A stretch of 53,561 bases of DNA from an uncultured Aquimarina sp. Lineage in GTDB: Bacteria; Bacteroidota; Bacteroidia; Flavobacteriales; Flavobacteriaceae. The position numbers were made by a program, and so were the translations under genes. The stretch spans positions 1 to 53,561 of the forward strand of contig CANMLW010000021.1 of NCBI GenBank assembly GCA_947498705.1. The letters are read 5' to 3'. A model generated the notes under the pieces. That model was not told where the DNA came from. It searched no databases and saw nothing but the letters and a program-made list of their open reading frames with translations. Positions 29,736-38,919 of this stretch are shown one piece after another; the first letter of the stretch is position 1; each line of letters begins with the position of its first letter.

Positions 29736-31106
29736 CTAATAATGTCCAGTTGTTGGTTGATTTGCTGTATTGATAAGATTTCTAACAATAACTTTACCAC
29801 TATTAACAATACTATTTAATCCGTATTCTAAAAAACCTGAATCCAACGTTTTTTCTTTTATCGTTATAGGGGTTCCTATGGTTTCTCTAAACAATCGTGC
29901 CGCTCTACCTGTTACTTCTGCCGCAGCAAATGATGTGCCTTCTACATTTATCAGAATTGGATTATTAGGATCAAGTACATCAATTAACTCAAATTGATGT
30001 TCATCAAACGGACCTAAGGCATCAATACTATTGCTTCCGTAATTAGAATTACTTGCGATTAACAAGCCACTTATATATTGGCTTCCAAATATTGGAGCAC
30101 TCATTAATTCTCCTTCTATATAACCGCCTACTGTTAATATATTATCAGAGTCATATCCAGAAGGGAAATGTTCATTTCCTGCAATATCCGTATCAACTCC
30201 ATTATTACCAGCAGAAGAGACTAACAACAATCGATCACTAGCATCCTCTATAATATTTTTAAAAATTGTTTGATCGGTAAGTTTATAAAACCCAAAACTA
30301 GTATTAACTATAAATTGTTTTTGTTTTTTTGCAATGTGATTCAACCCACAAACGGTAGTCCAATAGGATCCTCTTCCTGTTTGATCAAAAGCTTTAACCG
30401 CCATGATTCTATAGGGTATATTGTACAGATTCAATTTATTAGTAATAATTTTGGCAACTACAGTTCCGTGTCCCTGATCATCTCTGGGGTCATTATCGTT
30501 ATTTACAAAATCCCATCCAGAAATTTCATCTTGACACTCACTCGTCCCACTACTATCATATAAAAATGGTTCTGGAAAAAAATCATAATCAATACCAGTA
30601 TCCAGAATAGCAATATTCACAACATCTTCATTATTTGTATTATTAGCTACTTTATCTACCAGCGATGAAGAATATCTACCATTCAATCTATCCATTCTAA
30701 TTTGAAAATAAAAGTTTAGGTTTGCTTCGACACCGCCTTCTGGCTCGGGGCCTCCCATGTTGCCTATGGCACCTTCGATTTTTGAAAACTTAGAATTGGT
30801 TAAATCTATTGTCCACAATTCTATATCATTATTGTCACAATCACACGGTTTTCTTTCTGTAACTTTAAACTTGTGTAAACGTTCATAATGATGTTGAATA
30901 CTTAATTTTTTCTCTTCCGAAAGCCCTTTGACTCTATACTGTATAACTACTTCATTTTTTATAATTTCTGGAATTGGGACATTTGTACCTGCACTTTTTG
31001 CCCTACTCTCTATAGCTTCAGTAGTTATGCTATCACCTTCATCTGTAACACATCCCCATAATGTTAACAGACAGAATCCCACAATTAAAAAAATACTTTT
31101 TTTCAT
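29736..31106 (-). CDS. Subtilisin-like S8 serine protease, lipoprotein
   Basis: 456 residues. Seen: lipoprotein signal MKKSIFLIVGFCLLTLWGC with Cys 19 as the lipidation site; a region about 40-150 that looks like an inhibitor-type prodomain; and the S8 triad Asp near 168 (AILDTGID), His near 213 (GHGTVVA) and Ser near 391 (GTSFAA). The oxyanion Asn region is SSAGNNG. It should be tethered to a membrane on the outer or periplasmic side. It is the upstream gene of the pair with the CHAT peptidase and is divergent from the sigma/anti-sigma pair, suggesting a shared extracytoplasmic proteolysis function (inference). The start at 31106 is fixed by the signal peptide. Confidence 0.92.
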   Translation of the reverse strand: MKKSIFLIVGFCLLTLWGCVTDEGDSITTEAIESRAKSAGTNVPIPEIIKNEVVIQYRVKGLSEEKKLSIQHHYERLHKFKVTERKPCDCDNNDIELWTIDLTNSKFSKIEGAIGNMGGPEPEGGVEANLNFYFQIRMDRLNGRYSSSLVDKVANNTNNEDVVNIAILDTGIDYDFFPEPFLYDSSGTSECQDEISGWDFVNNDNDPRDDQGHGTVVAKIITNKLNLYNIPYRIMAVKAFDQTGRGSYWTTVCGLNHIAKKQKQFIVNTSFGFYKLTDQTIFKNIIEDASDRLLLVSSAGNNGVDTDIAGNEHFPSGYDSDNILTVGGYIEGELMSAPIFGSQYISGLLIASNSNYGSNSIDALGPFDEHQFELIDVLDPNNPILINVEGTSFAAAEVTGRAARLFRETIGTPITIKEKTLDSGFLEYGLNSIVNSGKVIVRNLINTANQPTTGHY

Positions 31107-31465
31107 AATTTAAAATTTTAGTAAGCAAAACATCTGTTTTCTTCCCCAAGAATACAACATGTTTTGGTTGATTAATAGTTACTAAGAGGAGTGCAAATTA
31201 CATAAAATGTTACCCAGAATATTGATCTTTTTTTGTTTCGTTTTACAAAGAAAATTTTGCTTCAATTTGATCATTATCAAAATAGTTTTGTAATTCGAAT
31301 ATGAGCTATCACAATGCAGAAAAAAGTACTTTTTATGTGCTCTGTTTTTCTAAGAATTTCAATAAATAGGGCTTTTTCCCCTATATAAATCTATAAATTA
31401 TATCTAAGTTTGTGCTGGTAGAATTACTATCAAAATTTTATTTCGACAATCAACTTTCGTATCCT
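31107..31465. promoter_or_regulatory. Divergent promoter region between S8 protease and sigma factor genes
   Basis: 359 bp without a gene. For the plus-strand sigma gene, TAAGTTTG at 31405-31412 matches the TAnnTTTG -7 element, but no clear -33 TTG lies at the right distance. No matching element was found for the protease direction. The GTG at 31412 overlaps this element, arguing against it as a start codon. Confidence 0.4.
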
Positions 31466-32038
31466 ATGGCCTCCCAAAAATCTGATGATTTCCTACTTCA
31501 AAGCCTTGTTACTGGGGATGAAAAAGGGATCACAGAAATCTACAAAAAACTTTACCCAAAGGTTTTAAGATATGTTTGTAAACATGATGGTACAGAAGAC
31601 GATGCCAAAGATGTTATGCAAAAAGGACTCTTACAACTCTCTGCACGAGCACAGGCAAAACATTTCAAAATCACTTCTACTTTCGAAGGATATTTTTTTA
31701 CCACTTGTAAAAATGTTTGGCGAAGAGAAATAAAAATCAAACAATTGCGGGTAACAAATCCGGCAATAATTGATCAAGTACATGAAGAACGAGAAATAGC
31801 ATTGGCGGCTTATGAACAAGAAAAATGGGAATTGTTTCAGGAAAAACTAGCGGTCATTTCTGAAAATTGCAGAAAAATTCTGAGCTATTTTTTTAATAAA
31901 GTACCCTATTCAAAAATTGCAGAAAAATTAGATTATGCATCAGAAAACACAGTAAGGCAACGTATTTTTAAATGTAAGAATAAGCTTAAGGAAGCTATAA
32001 AATCTGATTCTCGTTATAATGAATTAAAAGAGTTATGA
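31466..32038 (+). CDS. ECF-type RNA polymerase sigma factor
   Basis: 190 residues from the ATG at 31466 (MASQKSDDF); a GTG 54 bp upstream would add residues that no family member needs and overlaps a promoter-like element. Seen: a sigma region 2 (EIYKKLYPKVLRYV, EDDAKDVMQKGLLQL, TFEGYFFTTCKNVWRREI) and a region 4 helix-turn-helix (ILSYFFNKVPYSKIAEKLDY, ENTVRQRIFKCKNKL). It should direct RNA polymerase to a specific regulon. The stop overlaps the next gene's start (ATGA), so the two are translationally coupled, as sigma/anti-sigma pairs often are. The divergent S8 protease and CHAT genes are natural candidates for its regulon, though no shared promoter motif could be shown. Confidence 0.88.
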   Translation: MASQKSDDFLLQSLVTGDEKGITEIYKKLYPKVLRYVCKHDGTEDDAKDVMQKGLLQLSARAQAKHFKITSTFEGYFFTTCKNVWRREIKIKQLRVTNPAIIDQVHEEREIALAAYEQEKWELFQEKLAVISENCRKILSYFFNKVPYSKIAEKLDYASENTVRQRIFKCKNKLKEAIKSDSRYNELKEL

Positions 32039-32838
32039 ATAAATTCGAACAAGAGATTGAAGCTTATCTAAATGGGGAAATGACCACAGACGAGTCAAAA
32101 GTTTTTGAACAAAAGATTTCGTCAGATCCTAAAGCTCAAAAAGAATTTGAACTGTATCGGGAGATGAACATTATTTTTGATGATACTGATTGGGCAATCA
32201 CTGATGCTTCTACACAACATTCTAAAATAAAAGAACATGAAACTTTTTTAAAAAGTAGAAAAGGAAAGACTGTTGCTGCTCATATTCAAAATGCAGAAAA
32301 ACAATATTTTAAATTTTATTCGAAAAACAAAAATAGACGCTATTATTATGCTGCTGCAATTGCAGCAATGCTAATATTTGGATTCTTTACTTTTTCAAAG
32401 CTAAGTACCAGTACAGATCATCAAAATTTATATGCGACCTATAGTGATTGGAGTGATTTACCTTCATTAACTTTAAGAGATGGTCATAATAATCTTACTG
32501 AAGCTGAGAAATTATTTCGTCAAAAAAAATATAGTGATGCTCTTACTATATTTCAAAAATATCAAACAGAAAATAGTACAATTATAAACTGGCAGGTTAT
32601 TGTTTATACTAGCATATCCCAATTAGAAACCGATCAAACTGGTCTTGCAATAGCTAACTTTACGAAACTTAAAAACAGTAATAGTCTTGATGCTAACAGA
32701 GCTTATTGGTATTTGGCATTAGCTTACCTAAAAGTCAATCAATTAGAAAAAGCCATTCAAGAATTAAAAGTATTATCCAAAAACCCAAGTTATTTTAACC
32801 ATAACAACGGTGTAAAACTTCTAAAGGAAATAGAATAG
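32035..32838 (+). CDS. Putative membrane anti-sigma factor with TPR-like C-terminal domain
   Basis: 267 residues, start overlapping the sigma gene by 4 bp. Seen: an N-terminal helical region beginning MNKFEQEIEAYLNGEMTTDE with VFEQKISSDPKAQKEFELY, like Bacteroidetes anti-sigma proteins without a zinc motif; one membrane helix near residues 103-122 (YYAAAIAAMLIFGFFTFS); and a C-terminal part (about 160-267) with TPR-like helix pairs (AEKLFRQKKYSDALTIFQKY, AYWYLALAYLKVNQLEKAIQEL). Topology is predicted as N-terminus in the cytoplasm and TPRs outside. The role as an inhibitor of the upstream sigma factor is inferred from coupling and layout; direct sequence similarity is modest. Confidence 0.72.
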   Translation: MNKFEQEIEAYLNGEMTTDESKVFEQKISSDPKAQKEFELYREMNIIFDDTDWAITDASTQHSKIKEHETFLKSRKGKTVAAHIQNAEKQYFKFYSKNKNRRYYYAAAIAAMLIFGFFTFSKLSTSTDHQNLYATYSDWSDLPSLTLRDGHNNLTEAEKLFRQKKYSDALTIFQKYQTENSTIINWQVIVYTSISQLETDQTGLAIANFTKLKNSNSLDANRAYWYLALAYLKVNQLEKAIQELKVLSKNPSYFNHNNGVKLLKEIE

Positions 32839-33231
32839 ATTAAAGACAAAAGATACTCTAAAAAAAAAGTGTATTAATAATTTCTAAAAACATTCATTTT
32901 TTAACACACGATTAAGGGAATTTACCCCCTTTCATGTTCACAAAATGAACAAATATGGGAATAATTTACTTCGATTACTTCTTTTTTTTAAGATTAGAAT
33001 AACAATATTGTATTTATATTGCGGTTTTACTGCCAAATTTTAATCTTTTTTTATGAAATGAAATAAAAAATTAGTATTTTTGGTAAACACTCAAACTCTC
33101 AACTCACACAGCATATTTTAGGGAATTTTTCTTTTTGACAAAAATCAAAAAGAGTTTAATATGTGGTACTTATCCCCTAATGAATTAGGTGCCTAGATAT
33201 TTAATAAAAATCTAAACGTAAATAAGTAACA
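32839..33231 (+). promoter_or_regulatory. Intergenic region with candidate promoter and hairpin-rich leader
   Basis: 393 bp without a gene. TATTTTTG at 33075-33082 fits the TAnnTTTG -7 element for the small gene at 33232 and would give a leader of about 140 nt. That leader has an 8-bp perfect hairpin CTTTTTGA/TCAAAAAG (about 33130-33151) and a short CCTAAT/ATTAGG stem (about 33177-33190). Function unknown. Confidence 0.35.
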
Positions 33232-33453
33232 ATGGTCAAAATGATAAACCGTGTTGTAGGTTTTATAGCTCGTTCTGTGTTGGGAATATTAGCCTTGATA
33301 GGTGGTATATTTGTTATTCTTTATACCATGATTTGGGATGTAATTCGAGAAAAACTACTACAAAAAAAGCCAGTTCAAAATCCCTGCTTTGAAAAAGTTA
33401 TTTCTAATGAAGATATCGCTCTTCCTAAAGCCAAGAGTACTGCTAGCTTATAA
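33232..33453 (+). CDS. Small single-pass membrane protein of unknown function
   Basis: 73 residues: MVKMINRVVGFIARSV, one membrane helix (about residues 14-34, SVLGILALIGGIFVILYTMIW), then a basic segment (REKLLQKK) and a polar tail ending KSTASL. The charge pattern suggests the C-terminus is cytoplasmic. I do not recognise a family. It stands alone, with a leader upstream and the convergent Wzc gene ending 42 bp away. A start at the second Met (33241) is also possible. Coding status rests on the strong membrane profile and a candidate upstream promoter. Confidence 0.6.
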   Translation: MVKMINRVVGFIARSVLGILALIGGIFVILYTMIWDVIREKLLQKKPVQNPCFEKVISNEDIALPKAKSTASL

Positions 33454-33494
33454 TTAATACCAATAAATCAGGATACGACTTACTTTTTCTTATT

Positions 33495-35858
33495 CTATTG
33501 TTTGGTGAAAAATTTCCACCAAGGTTTAGGTGTTTCTTCTGAGTTATTGAGTCCATAACCATATCCATAATATCCATAATAACTTCCGTTACTAAGAGTT
33601 ACTTCATTCAATAAAATTGCCATAGAAGGAAAACGCTTGTCTTTATATAGGTTTTGAGCAACCGGTAATTGTCTTTTATCAGAGAATCCTGATCTAACAA
33701 TATAAATACATAAATCGGTATAATCACTAAGTAGTAATGCATCTGCTACCAAACTAATCGGAGGAGTATCTATAATGATATAATCATATTTATTTTTTAA
33801 GATCTCCATTAGCTCTTTAAAACGCTTACTTTTTAATATCTCTATAGGGTTGGGGGGTACAATACCAGAGTTTAAAATATCCAACCCTGGATTATCTTCT
33901 AAATTGAAAATAATATCATCCAATGAAAGTTCATGATCCCTTATATAATTCGTGATACCAGGAGTATCGTTAACTCCCAAGTATTCTAATATCTTAGGAG
34001 ATCTAAGATCTAATCCTAAAAGTGCTACTTTTTTTTCGGGTTCGGTTAAGGAAATGGCTAAATTTGTAGAGGTAAATGTTTTTCCTTCTCCCGTAGAAGA
34101 AGAAGTAACAAGTATAACCTTATTTTCTTGGGTACTGTCTGACAGCAAAAAATTAATATTGCTCTCGAATATCCTAAATGCTTCTGCCACTACAGAACGG
34201 TCATCGGTAGAGATAATAAAATTATTTTTGACATCGGTTCTTGGTATTTCTGCTACAATAGGAACATCTAATATACTCTCTAATTCTTTTCTACCCTTTA
34301 TCTTTACATCAATAAGATCTTTAAGAAATAGTAATAGTACAGGGATAAAAATAGCTCCCATTAATGCTACCAGTACAATGATTCGCTTTTTTGGTTTTAC
34401 AGGAGACTTAGAAGCATATGCTTTTTCTATAATCTTTGCATTTGCTACGGTAGCTGCCAAAGAAATTGCTGTTTCTTCTCTTTTTTGTAATAAATACAGA
34501 TATAAAGTTTCTTTTATTTCTTGCTGCCTTACAATATCACGTAATTCACGTTCTTTTTTGGGTAGAGATGCTATTTTTTCATTCATCATAGCATCTTGTC
34601 TTTCCAGATCTCTAAGCTTAATTTTTAACGCTGTTTTCTGGTTACTGAGACTTTGTTTAAGGCTTATTTTTAGGCTTCCCAATTTTTCATTAAGACTTAT
34701 CACCATAGGGTTTTTAAGGGTGGTTCCTTTCAAAACCTCATCTCTCTTAAGGGATATCTCGTTATATTTTGAAATAATTTGTACAATTGCCACGTCAGAA
34801 AAGCCTAAATTTACTGGCAATAGACCTTCGGTATTCTTTTGAAGATAATCATTCATAAAATCGACCAAACCTAATTGAGTATAAGTATCTCCTACTCCTT
34901 TTTTATTCTCTGATGAGTTTGTCAAAAAAAGTTCGGTCTCGGTAGAGACATCGGTAAGCTTATTAGATGTTTTAAACACCTCAACTCCTTGCTCTATATC
35001 TGATAACTCTGAATTAATAATCGCCAGTCTCTCTCGAATAAAATCTGCTGTATTTTCATAAATCTGATTTTTATCTCTTACAGCATCTATATTATACTCT
35101 TCTATTAACTGGTTAAGAACATCTTTTGCTTTTTCTGTATTAGAAGTATTCATCCTAAGCGAAATCACATCTGCATCCTTACTTACCAAACCAACACTTA
35201 CACTTGCCTTGTAGTTCTCTACTGCCGTAGATATAGTACTAATAGACAAATAAACATCTCTATTGACAAACGAATCAAAAAATTTGGGTTTTCGATTTTT
35301 GGCCAATATCAAATTACCTATTCTGGTCGTTACCACTTTTCCAAAAGTACCCTCTACTTTATAATCGTGCGCATTTTCTACCAGTATAAATTTGTTGTTA
35401 GAGTTAATAGTAATCACAAAATCTGCTGCTTCGTCCAGCAACAATGAATCTTTCACAAACAAAGCTGTAAAAGGTCTATTTTTATATAGTTCTACGGTTC
35501 GTTTGGACAGGTTTGTTTTGGCATAATAAACATAGTTTGCATTCAGTTTTTTTATGACATTTTCAAAAAGTGGTCTGGATTTTAAAACCTCTATCTCATT
35601 TTCGACTTCTTTATTACTAGACTCTACAATACTTAAATCTTCGAAGGCTGATAATTCTGAGAGTATACCCGCTTTTTCTCCTTTGACCAAAATAGTAGCT
35701 GCTACCTTATACTGCACTGGTGTATACTTAAGATACAAATAGGCCAATACAAGACATATAATGGTGGATAATAAAAATAGTTTCCAGTACCTTAAGTAAG
35801 CCTGAAGCTGGTCTTTAAAGGTAAGATTGCTTTTATCTTTTTCATACTGGTAATCCAT
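33495..35858 (-). CDS. wzc: Polysaccharide co-polymerase / BY-kinase Wzc
   Basis: 787 residues, normal size for the Gram-negative one-piece form. Seen: N-terminal Wzz-type region with a first membrane helix (about 28-46), a long periplasmic coiled-coil region, a second helix near 508-528 (IIVLVALMGAIFIPVLLLFL), then a cytoplasmic tyrosine kinase with Walker A TSSSTGEGKT (near 588), Walker A' LLGLDLRSP (near 615), Walker B YIIIDTPP (near 697), and a C-terminal tyrosine cluster YYGYYGYGYG (near 765) for autophosphorylation. It controls chain length and export of the capsule/EPS together with the adjacent Wza; 26 bp separate the two genes. It is last in the minus-strand operon. Confidence 0.95.
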   Translation of the reverse strand: MDYQYEKDKSNLTFKDQLQAYLRYWKLFLLSTIICLVLAYLYLKYTPVQYKVAATILVKGEKAGILSELSAFEDLSIVESSNKEVENEIEVLKSRPLFENVIKKLNANYVYYAKTNLSKRTVELYKNRPFTALFVKDSLLLDEAADFVITINSNNKFILVENAHDYKVEGTFGKVVTTRIGNLILAKNRKPKFFDSFVNRDVYLSISTISTAVENYKASVSVGLVSKDADVISLRMNTSNTEKAKDVLNQLIEEYNIDAVRDKNQIYENTADFIRERLAIINSELSDIEQGVEVFKTSNKLTDVSTETELFLTNSSENKKGVGDTYTQLGLVDFMNDYLQKNTEGLLPVNLGFSDVAIVQIISKYNEISLKRDEVLKGTTLKNPMVISLNEKLGSLKISLKQSLSNQKTALKIKLRDLERQDAMMNEKIASLPKKERELRDIVRQQEIKETLYLYLLQKREETAISLAATVANAKIIEKAYASKSPVKPKKRIIVLVALMGAIFIPVLLLFLKDLIDVKIKGRKELESILDVPIVAEIPRTDVKNNFIISTDDRSVVAEAFRIFESNINFLLSDSTQENKVILVTSSSTGEGKTFTSTNLAISLTEPEKKVALLGLDLRSPKILEYLGVNDTPGITNYIRDHELSLDDIIFNLEDNPGLDILNSGIVPPNPIEILKSKRFKELMEILKNKYDYIIIDTPPISLVADALLLSDYTDLCIYIVRSGFSDKRQLPVAQNLYKDKRFPSMAILLNEVTLSNGSYYGYYGYGYGLNNSEETPKPWWKFFTKQ

Positions 35859-35884
35859 TCACTTTCTGTTTTTAACAAATTTAT

Positions 35885-36661
35885 CTATCTACTTAACAAA
35901 ATAATCACCGACATAATAACCGATGCTACAGAAACCCATATGGGTACATTTTTATTATACGAGGATGATTTAATCTTTGCGTTATTAGGAGTAACATATA
36001 TCGCATCATTTTGTTTTAAGTAAAAAACAGGTGAGTTAAAAATCTCATCAGAAGTTAGATCTATTCTATGGTATTTAAATTTTTCGTTTTGCTCTCTAAT
36101 AACAAGAACATCGGTTCTTTTACCTGTAATAGAAAGATCTCCTGCCATACCCAAAGCTTCAATAATACTAATACGTTCATTCAAAATTGTATACGTCCCA
36201 GGTTTATTTACTTCACCCAAAATTGTGATTCTAAAGTTAACTAATTCTAAGTGAACAATGGGATCTTTTATATAGATAGATAATTTTTCTTTTAACAACT
36301 GTGAGGCCTCTATTTGTGTAAGGCCTTTCAGTGTTACTTTGCCAAGTACAGGAAAGTCTATAGTACCATCTTTTTTAATGAGGTAGGTTAGCTGTTTGTG
36401 CTGCCCTACAACACTGCCAGGAATAGCATTAAAAGAAACTGCGGGCAGATTAAAAGGTTCTAATCCTTGCATATCAGAAGATGACACAGTTATTGCTAAC
36501 AGGTCATCTGGCTGATATACGGTATTATAATTCTCTACTATTTCTTTTTCATATGTATTCTTTATATCTTGAAAATAAACTACATCTTTTTTTGAAGCAC
36601 AAGCGGTAAAAAATAAAATTAGAATAATAAGCCAAAGTTTATTCAACGTTTTAATGATCAT
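35885..36661 (-). CDS. wza: Outer-membrane polysaccharide export lipoprotein Wza
   Basis: 258 residues from the ATG at 36661, chosen because it starts a lipoprotein signal (MIIKTLNKLWLIILILFFTAC) with lipidated Cys. An in-frame start at 36703 would add 14 residues before the signal and overlap the previous gene by 7 bp. Seen: a poly_export domain (YQPDDLLAITVSSSD ... FPVLGKVTLKGLTQIEASQLL) and a SLBB domain (ITILGEVNKPGTYTILNERISIIEALGMAG), then a C-terminal hydrophobic helix (VSVASVIMSVIILLS). It should form the outer-membrane exit channel working with Wzc. Confidence 0.93.
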   Translation of the reverse strand: MIIKTLNKLWLIILILFFTACASKKDVVYFQDIKNTYEKEIVENYNTVYQPDDLLAITVSSSDMQGLEPFNLPAVSFNAIPGSVVGQHKQLTYLIKKDGTIDFPVLGKVTLKGLTQIEASQLLKEKLSIYIKDPIVHLELVNFRITILGEVNKPGTYTILNERISIIEALGMAGDLSITGKRTDVLVIREQNEKFKYHRIDLTSDEIFNSPVFYLKQNDAIYVTPNNAKIKSSSYNKNVPIWVSVASVIMSVIILLSR

Positions 36662-36696
36662 TTGTGGAAATTTAATATCGTTTAAGATACCAAGGT

Positions 36697-37839
36697 TTAG
36701 CAACTTCTTTTGCCTCTCAATAAAATATTTTGTAAAATTTTAATAAAATACTGAATATCTGTTTTTAAAGGTGCTTTCTCGTAAGCCTCGAGATACTTCA
36801 TTTCTGAAGCTACTATTTCTTCCAATGTTTTTGGCATGTCTGCATAAAAGGGAGGAAGCAACCCTGGTTTTACTTTAATTCTTTTTTCCTGAAGCTCTTT
36901 TGGATATAAGCTAAAATAGTGATTACTTAATGGACGTACTCCTATCAATTTCATTTCATTTTTGATTAAATTAATAATCATAGGAAGCTCATCAATCCAA
37001 TATTTTCTCATTATTTTCCCTTCGTGGGATATTCTAAAATCGTTTTTAATTTTTCCGCCTTCTTTCAAATTGTTTTTTTCAAAAACATACTGCTGTAGAT
37101 ATTCAGAAAAAGGGTACATCGTTCTAAACTTATATACTCGTATTATTTTTCCATCCTTACCTAGTCGTCTAAGTTTAATTAAAGGTCCATAGGTAGGGTC
37201 TGAATCAAAACTAGGTTCTTTTATCTTTCTTGCAACAAAATAAAGTAAATTATTGATTGTTTTTTCTTCTACTATTTCAAAACCGCAAGAGTATAAACGC
37301 CCAAAAGTTTCTGCCTTGGTTAAAACTCTTCCTTTTCCTCCTGTGATATGAAAGTACAATCCTTTAGTATATTTCAATTTTGGCATTACACGTGTAAGAA
37401 TTACATCGGCGAAATAGTACAAATAACCTAAAGATTTAGGAATTTTTTTTAAAATTCTATTTTTACGAACCGCATGTGTTTCGACATGATTGATAAAAAC
37501 ACCGCCCAAAGGTAGTTTTGCATTAACCGATTCAAAATATTTATTTATTCTTCTAAAGTCATTGACTCTTTTTAAGTTAACTAATGCAGAAAACTTATTG
37601 GTGGCTATCTTATCGATATTAAAATATGTCCTGGTGGCGATCACATGCACTCTTTTAAGTGAGCGACCTACATATTTATCTATAAAATCAAAGGTTTCAT
37701 TGCCTACTTCATTACAAATCAATTTTTTGATTTCCTCGTCCCTGTTTCGGTCGACAATAACGGTTTTACCATTGGAATTTTCCGGGTTTAAAAGCCTTTC
37801 AATTTGGTTGTCGATGTACGTGGCAAATTTGGTGGTCAT
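36697..37839 (-). CDS. Initiating sugar-1-phosphate transferase fused to a methyltransferase-like N-terminal region
   Basis: 380 residues. C-terminal part is a bacterial sugar transferase (WcaJ/PglC-type monotopic phosphoglycosyltransferase): KFRTM near 240, the catalytic Asp-Glu in WIDELPMIINLIKNEM near 283, and IGVRPLSNHY. It would transfer a sugar phosphate from UDP-sugar to undecaprenyl phosphate, the first step of repeat-unit assembly. The first 210 residues are unlike usual WcaJ membrane helices: FSALVNLKRVNDFRRINKYF and LPLGGVFINHVET look like the late part of a class I methyltransferase-like fold, followed by a hydrophobic helix (YLYYFADVILTRVMPKL) that may be the re-entrant membrane segment. 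First gene of the PGT-wza-wzc operon. Confidence 0.88.
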   Translation of the reverse strand: MTTKFATYIDNQIERLLNPENSNGKTVIVDRNRDEEIKKLICNEVGNETFDFIDKYVGRSLKRVHVIATRTYFNIDKIATNKFSALVNLKRVNDFRRINKYFESVNAKLPLGGVFINHVETHAVRKNRILKKIPKSLGYLYYFADVILTRVMPKLKYTKGLYFHITGGKGRVLTKAETFGRLYSCGFEIVEEKTINNLLYFVARKIKEPSFDSDPTYGPLIKLRRLGKDGKIIRVYKFRTMYPFSEYLQQYVFEKNNLKEGGKIKNDFRISHEGKIMRKYWIDELPMIINLIKNEMKLIGVRPLSNHYFSLYPKELQEKRIKVKPGLLPPFYADMPKTLEEIVASEMKYLEAYEKAPLKTDIQYFIKILQNILLRGKRSC

Positions 37840-38169
37840 GGTTTTGTTGGTTTTAAGGGTTTCTGGGGCAATTTCTCTAATGTAAGAAAAAAATTACTAA
37901 CAACATGTTAATCTTTTAACAAATATTTAATAGGTAAAATGTTCATTATCAACGATATAAGTTTTAGTCTAACGGGTTTTCCGTAACTATATTATAATCG
38001 ATTGTTTAATTATCGGAGAATAACGTAAACTTAACGATGATTATTGTCATTTTAACATTACGCTCTTATTTGATTAACAACAAGTTAAACTGATATAATA
38101 GGGGAAATATCAGTCAAAACATCTTTTTCTTATAATTCCTATAAAAAATGAGCCAAATTCTAATCATAA
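37840..38169. other. Intergenic region upstream of the PGT-wza-wzc operon
   Basis: 330 bp of AT-rich DNA separating two minus-strand gene blocks. It probably carries the promoter for the sugar transferase-wza-wzc operon and the end of the upstream transcript. I found no TAnnTTTG match and no convincing terminator hairpin. Confidence 0.4.
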
Positions 38170-38919
38170 TTATTTATTTACAAAGAAAAATTTCTTGACA
38201 ACATTCTTCGTATTTTGTAAGATCAATTCTTTTGCCCATAATCTTTTATCATCATTCCATCTTTGTGGATGAAAAGTAAACATAATTTGATCTGGCAAAG
38301 TACTTGATGCTTCTATAATTTGATCTGTGGTATGAAAAGTTCTTTTCATAGAGGTTTTTACTTTGTCTCTTACACTTACTTTATGACCGTCCCATCTTCT
38401 TCCTGTGTCTGTAATGTAAAAAACCTTTTCAAAATCAACATCAAAGTATGGTTCTGCAATAATTTCATAATCTTGATATGAATACGTTTTCCATAAATCT
38501 TTTGAGTCGTATTTTGACATAGGACTACCGTGCATACATATAGTTGTTACAGGAGCCAATTCGCGCAGCGCATTCAAATTAGCAATAAAGTCCTTAATTC
38601 CCAGTTCTATATTTCCATTGCAAGTAGTCAAACATTCATAGTGATATCCTATTTCATGTCCTAAATCCCTAATCTCTTTGATTACTGCCTCATCCCAACT
38701 CTCGGGTACTGCTCTAAAATAATACGTGCCTTTTACCCCATGTTTTGCTTGTATTCTTGCAAATGTAAGAGAATTAAAGGGCAACAAATCAACGTCATGT
38801 CGAAGCACAACACTTCTTTGCGCTGGTTCTTTTATAAAATCTTCAAAAGTTTGAAACATATATCCCTGATCAATAAGCGATCGCAATAACTCTGTGTATT
38901 TTTTTACTGTAAAATCCAT
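38170..38919 (-). CDS. Polysaccharide deacetylase-like (NodB-fold) protein
   Basis: 249 residues. Seen: RHDVDLLP, equivalent to the first NodB motif with its metal-binding Asp, HEIGYHYE equivalent to the His-x-x-x-His motif, and a late TFHPQRWND motif. Similar proteins occur in capsule/O-antigen clusters, where they may remove an acetyl group from the sugar chain or a precursor; no signal peptide is seen, so it would act in the cytoplasm. It overlaps the upstream DUF354 gene by one base (TAATG arrangement), so they are co-translated. Exact substrate cannot be read from the sequence. Confidence 0.8.
   Translation of the reverse strand: MDFTVKKYTELLRSLIDQGYMFQTFEDFIKEPAQRSVVLRHDVDLLPFNSLTFARIQAKHGVKGTYYFRAVPESWDEAVIKEIRDLGHEIGYHYECLTTCNGNIELGIKDFIANLNALRELAPVTTICMHGSPMSKYDSKDLWKTYSYQDYEIIAEPYFDVDFEKVFYITDTGRRWDGHKVSVRDKVKTSMKRTFHTTDQIIEASSTLPDQIMFTFHPQRWNDDKRLWAKELILQNTKNVVKKFFFVNK

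Noticed and set aside
31412..31465. GTG start for the sigma factor adding 18 residues
   Set aside because: The GTG overlaps a TAnnTTTG promoter-like element and the extension has no family match; ATG at 31466 is preferred.
26882..33453. Gasdermin-type defence system with CHAT protease
   Set aside because: No gasdermin-like pore protein is present; the 73-aa membrane protein is far too small, and the proteases carry export signals.
33952..34842. 296-codon plus-strand open frame opposite wzc
   Set aside because: It is antisense to a strongly supported tyrosine kinase gene; its composition is the mirror of that gene and no domain is visible.
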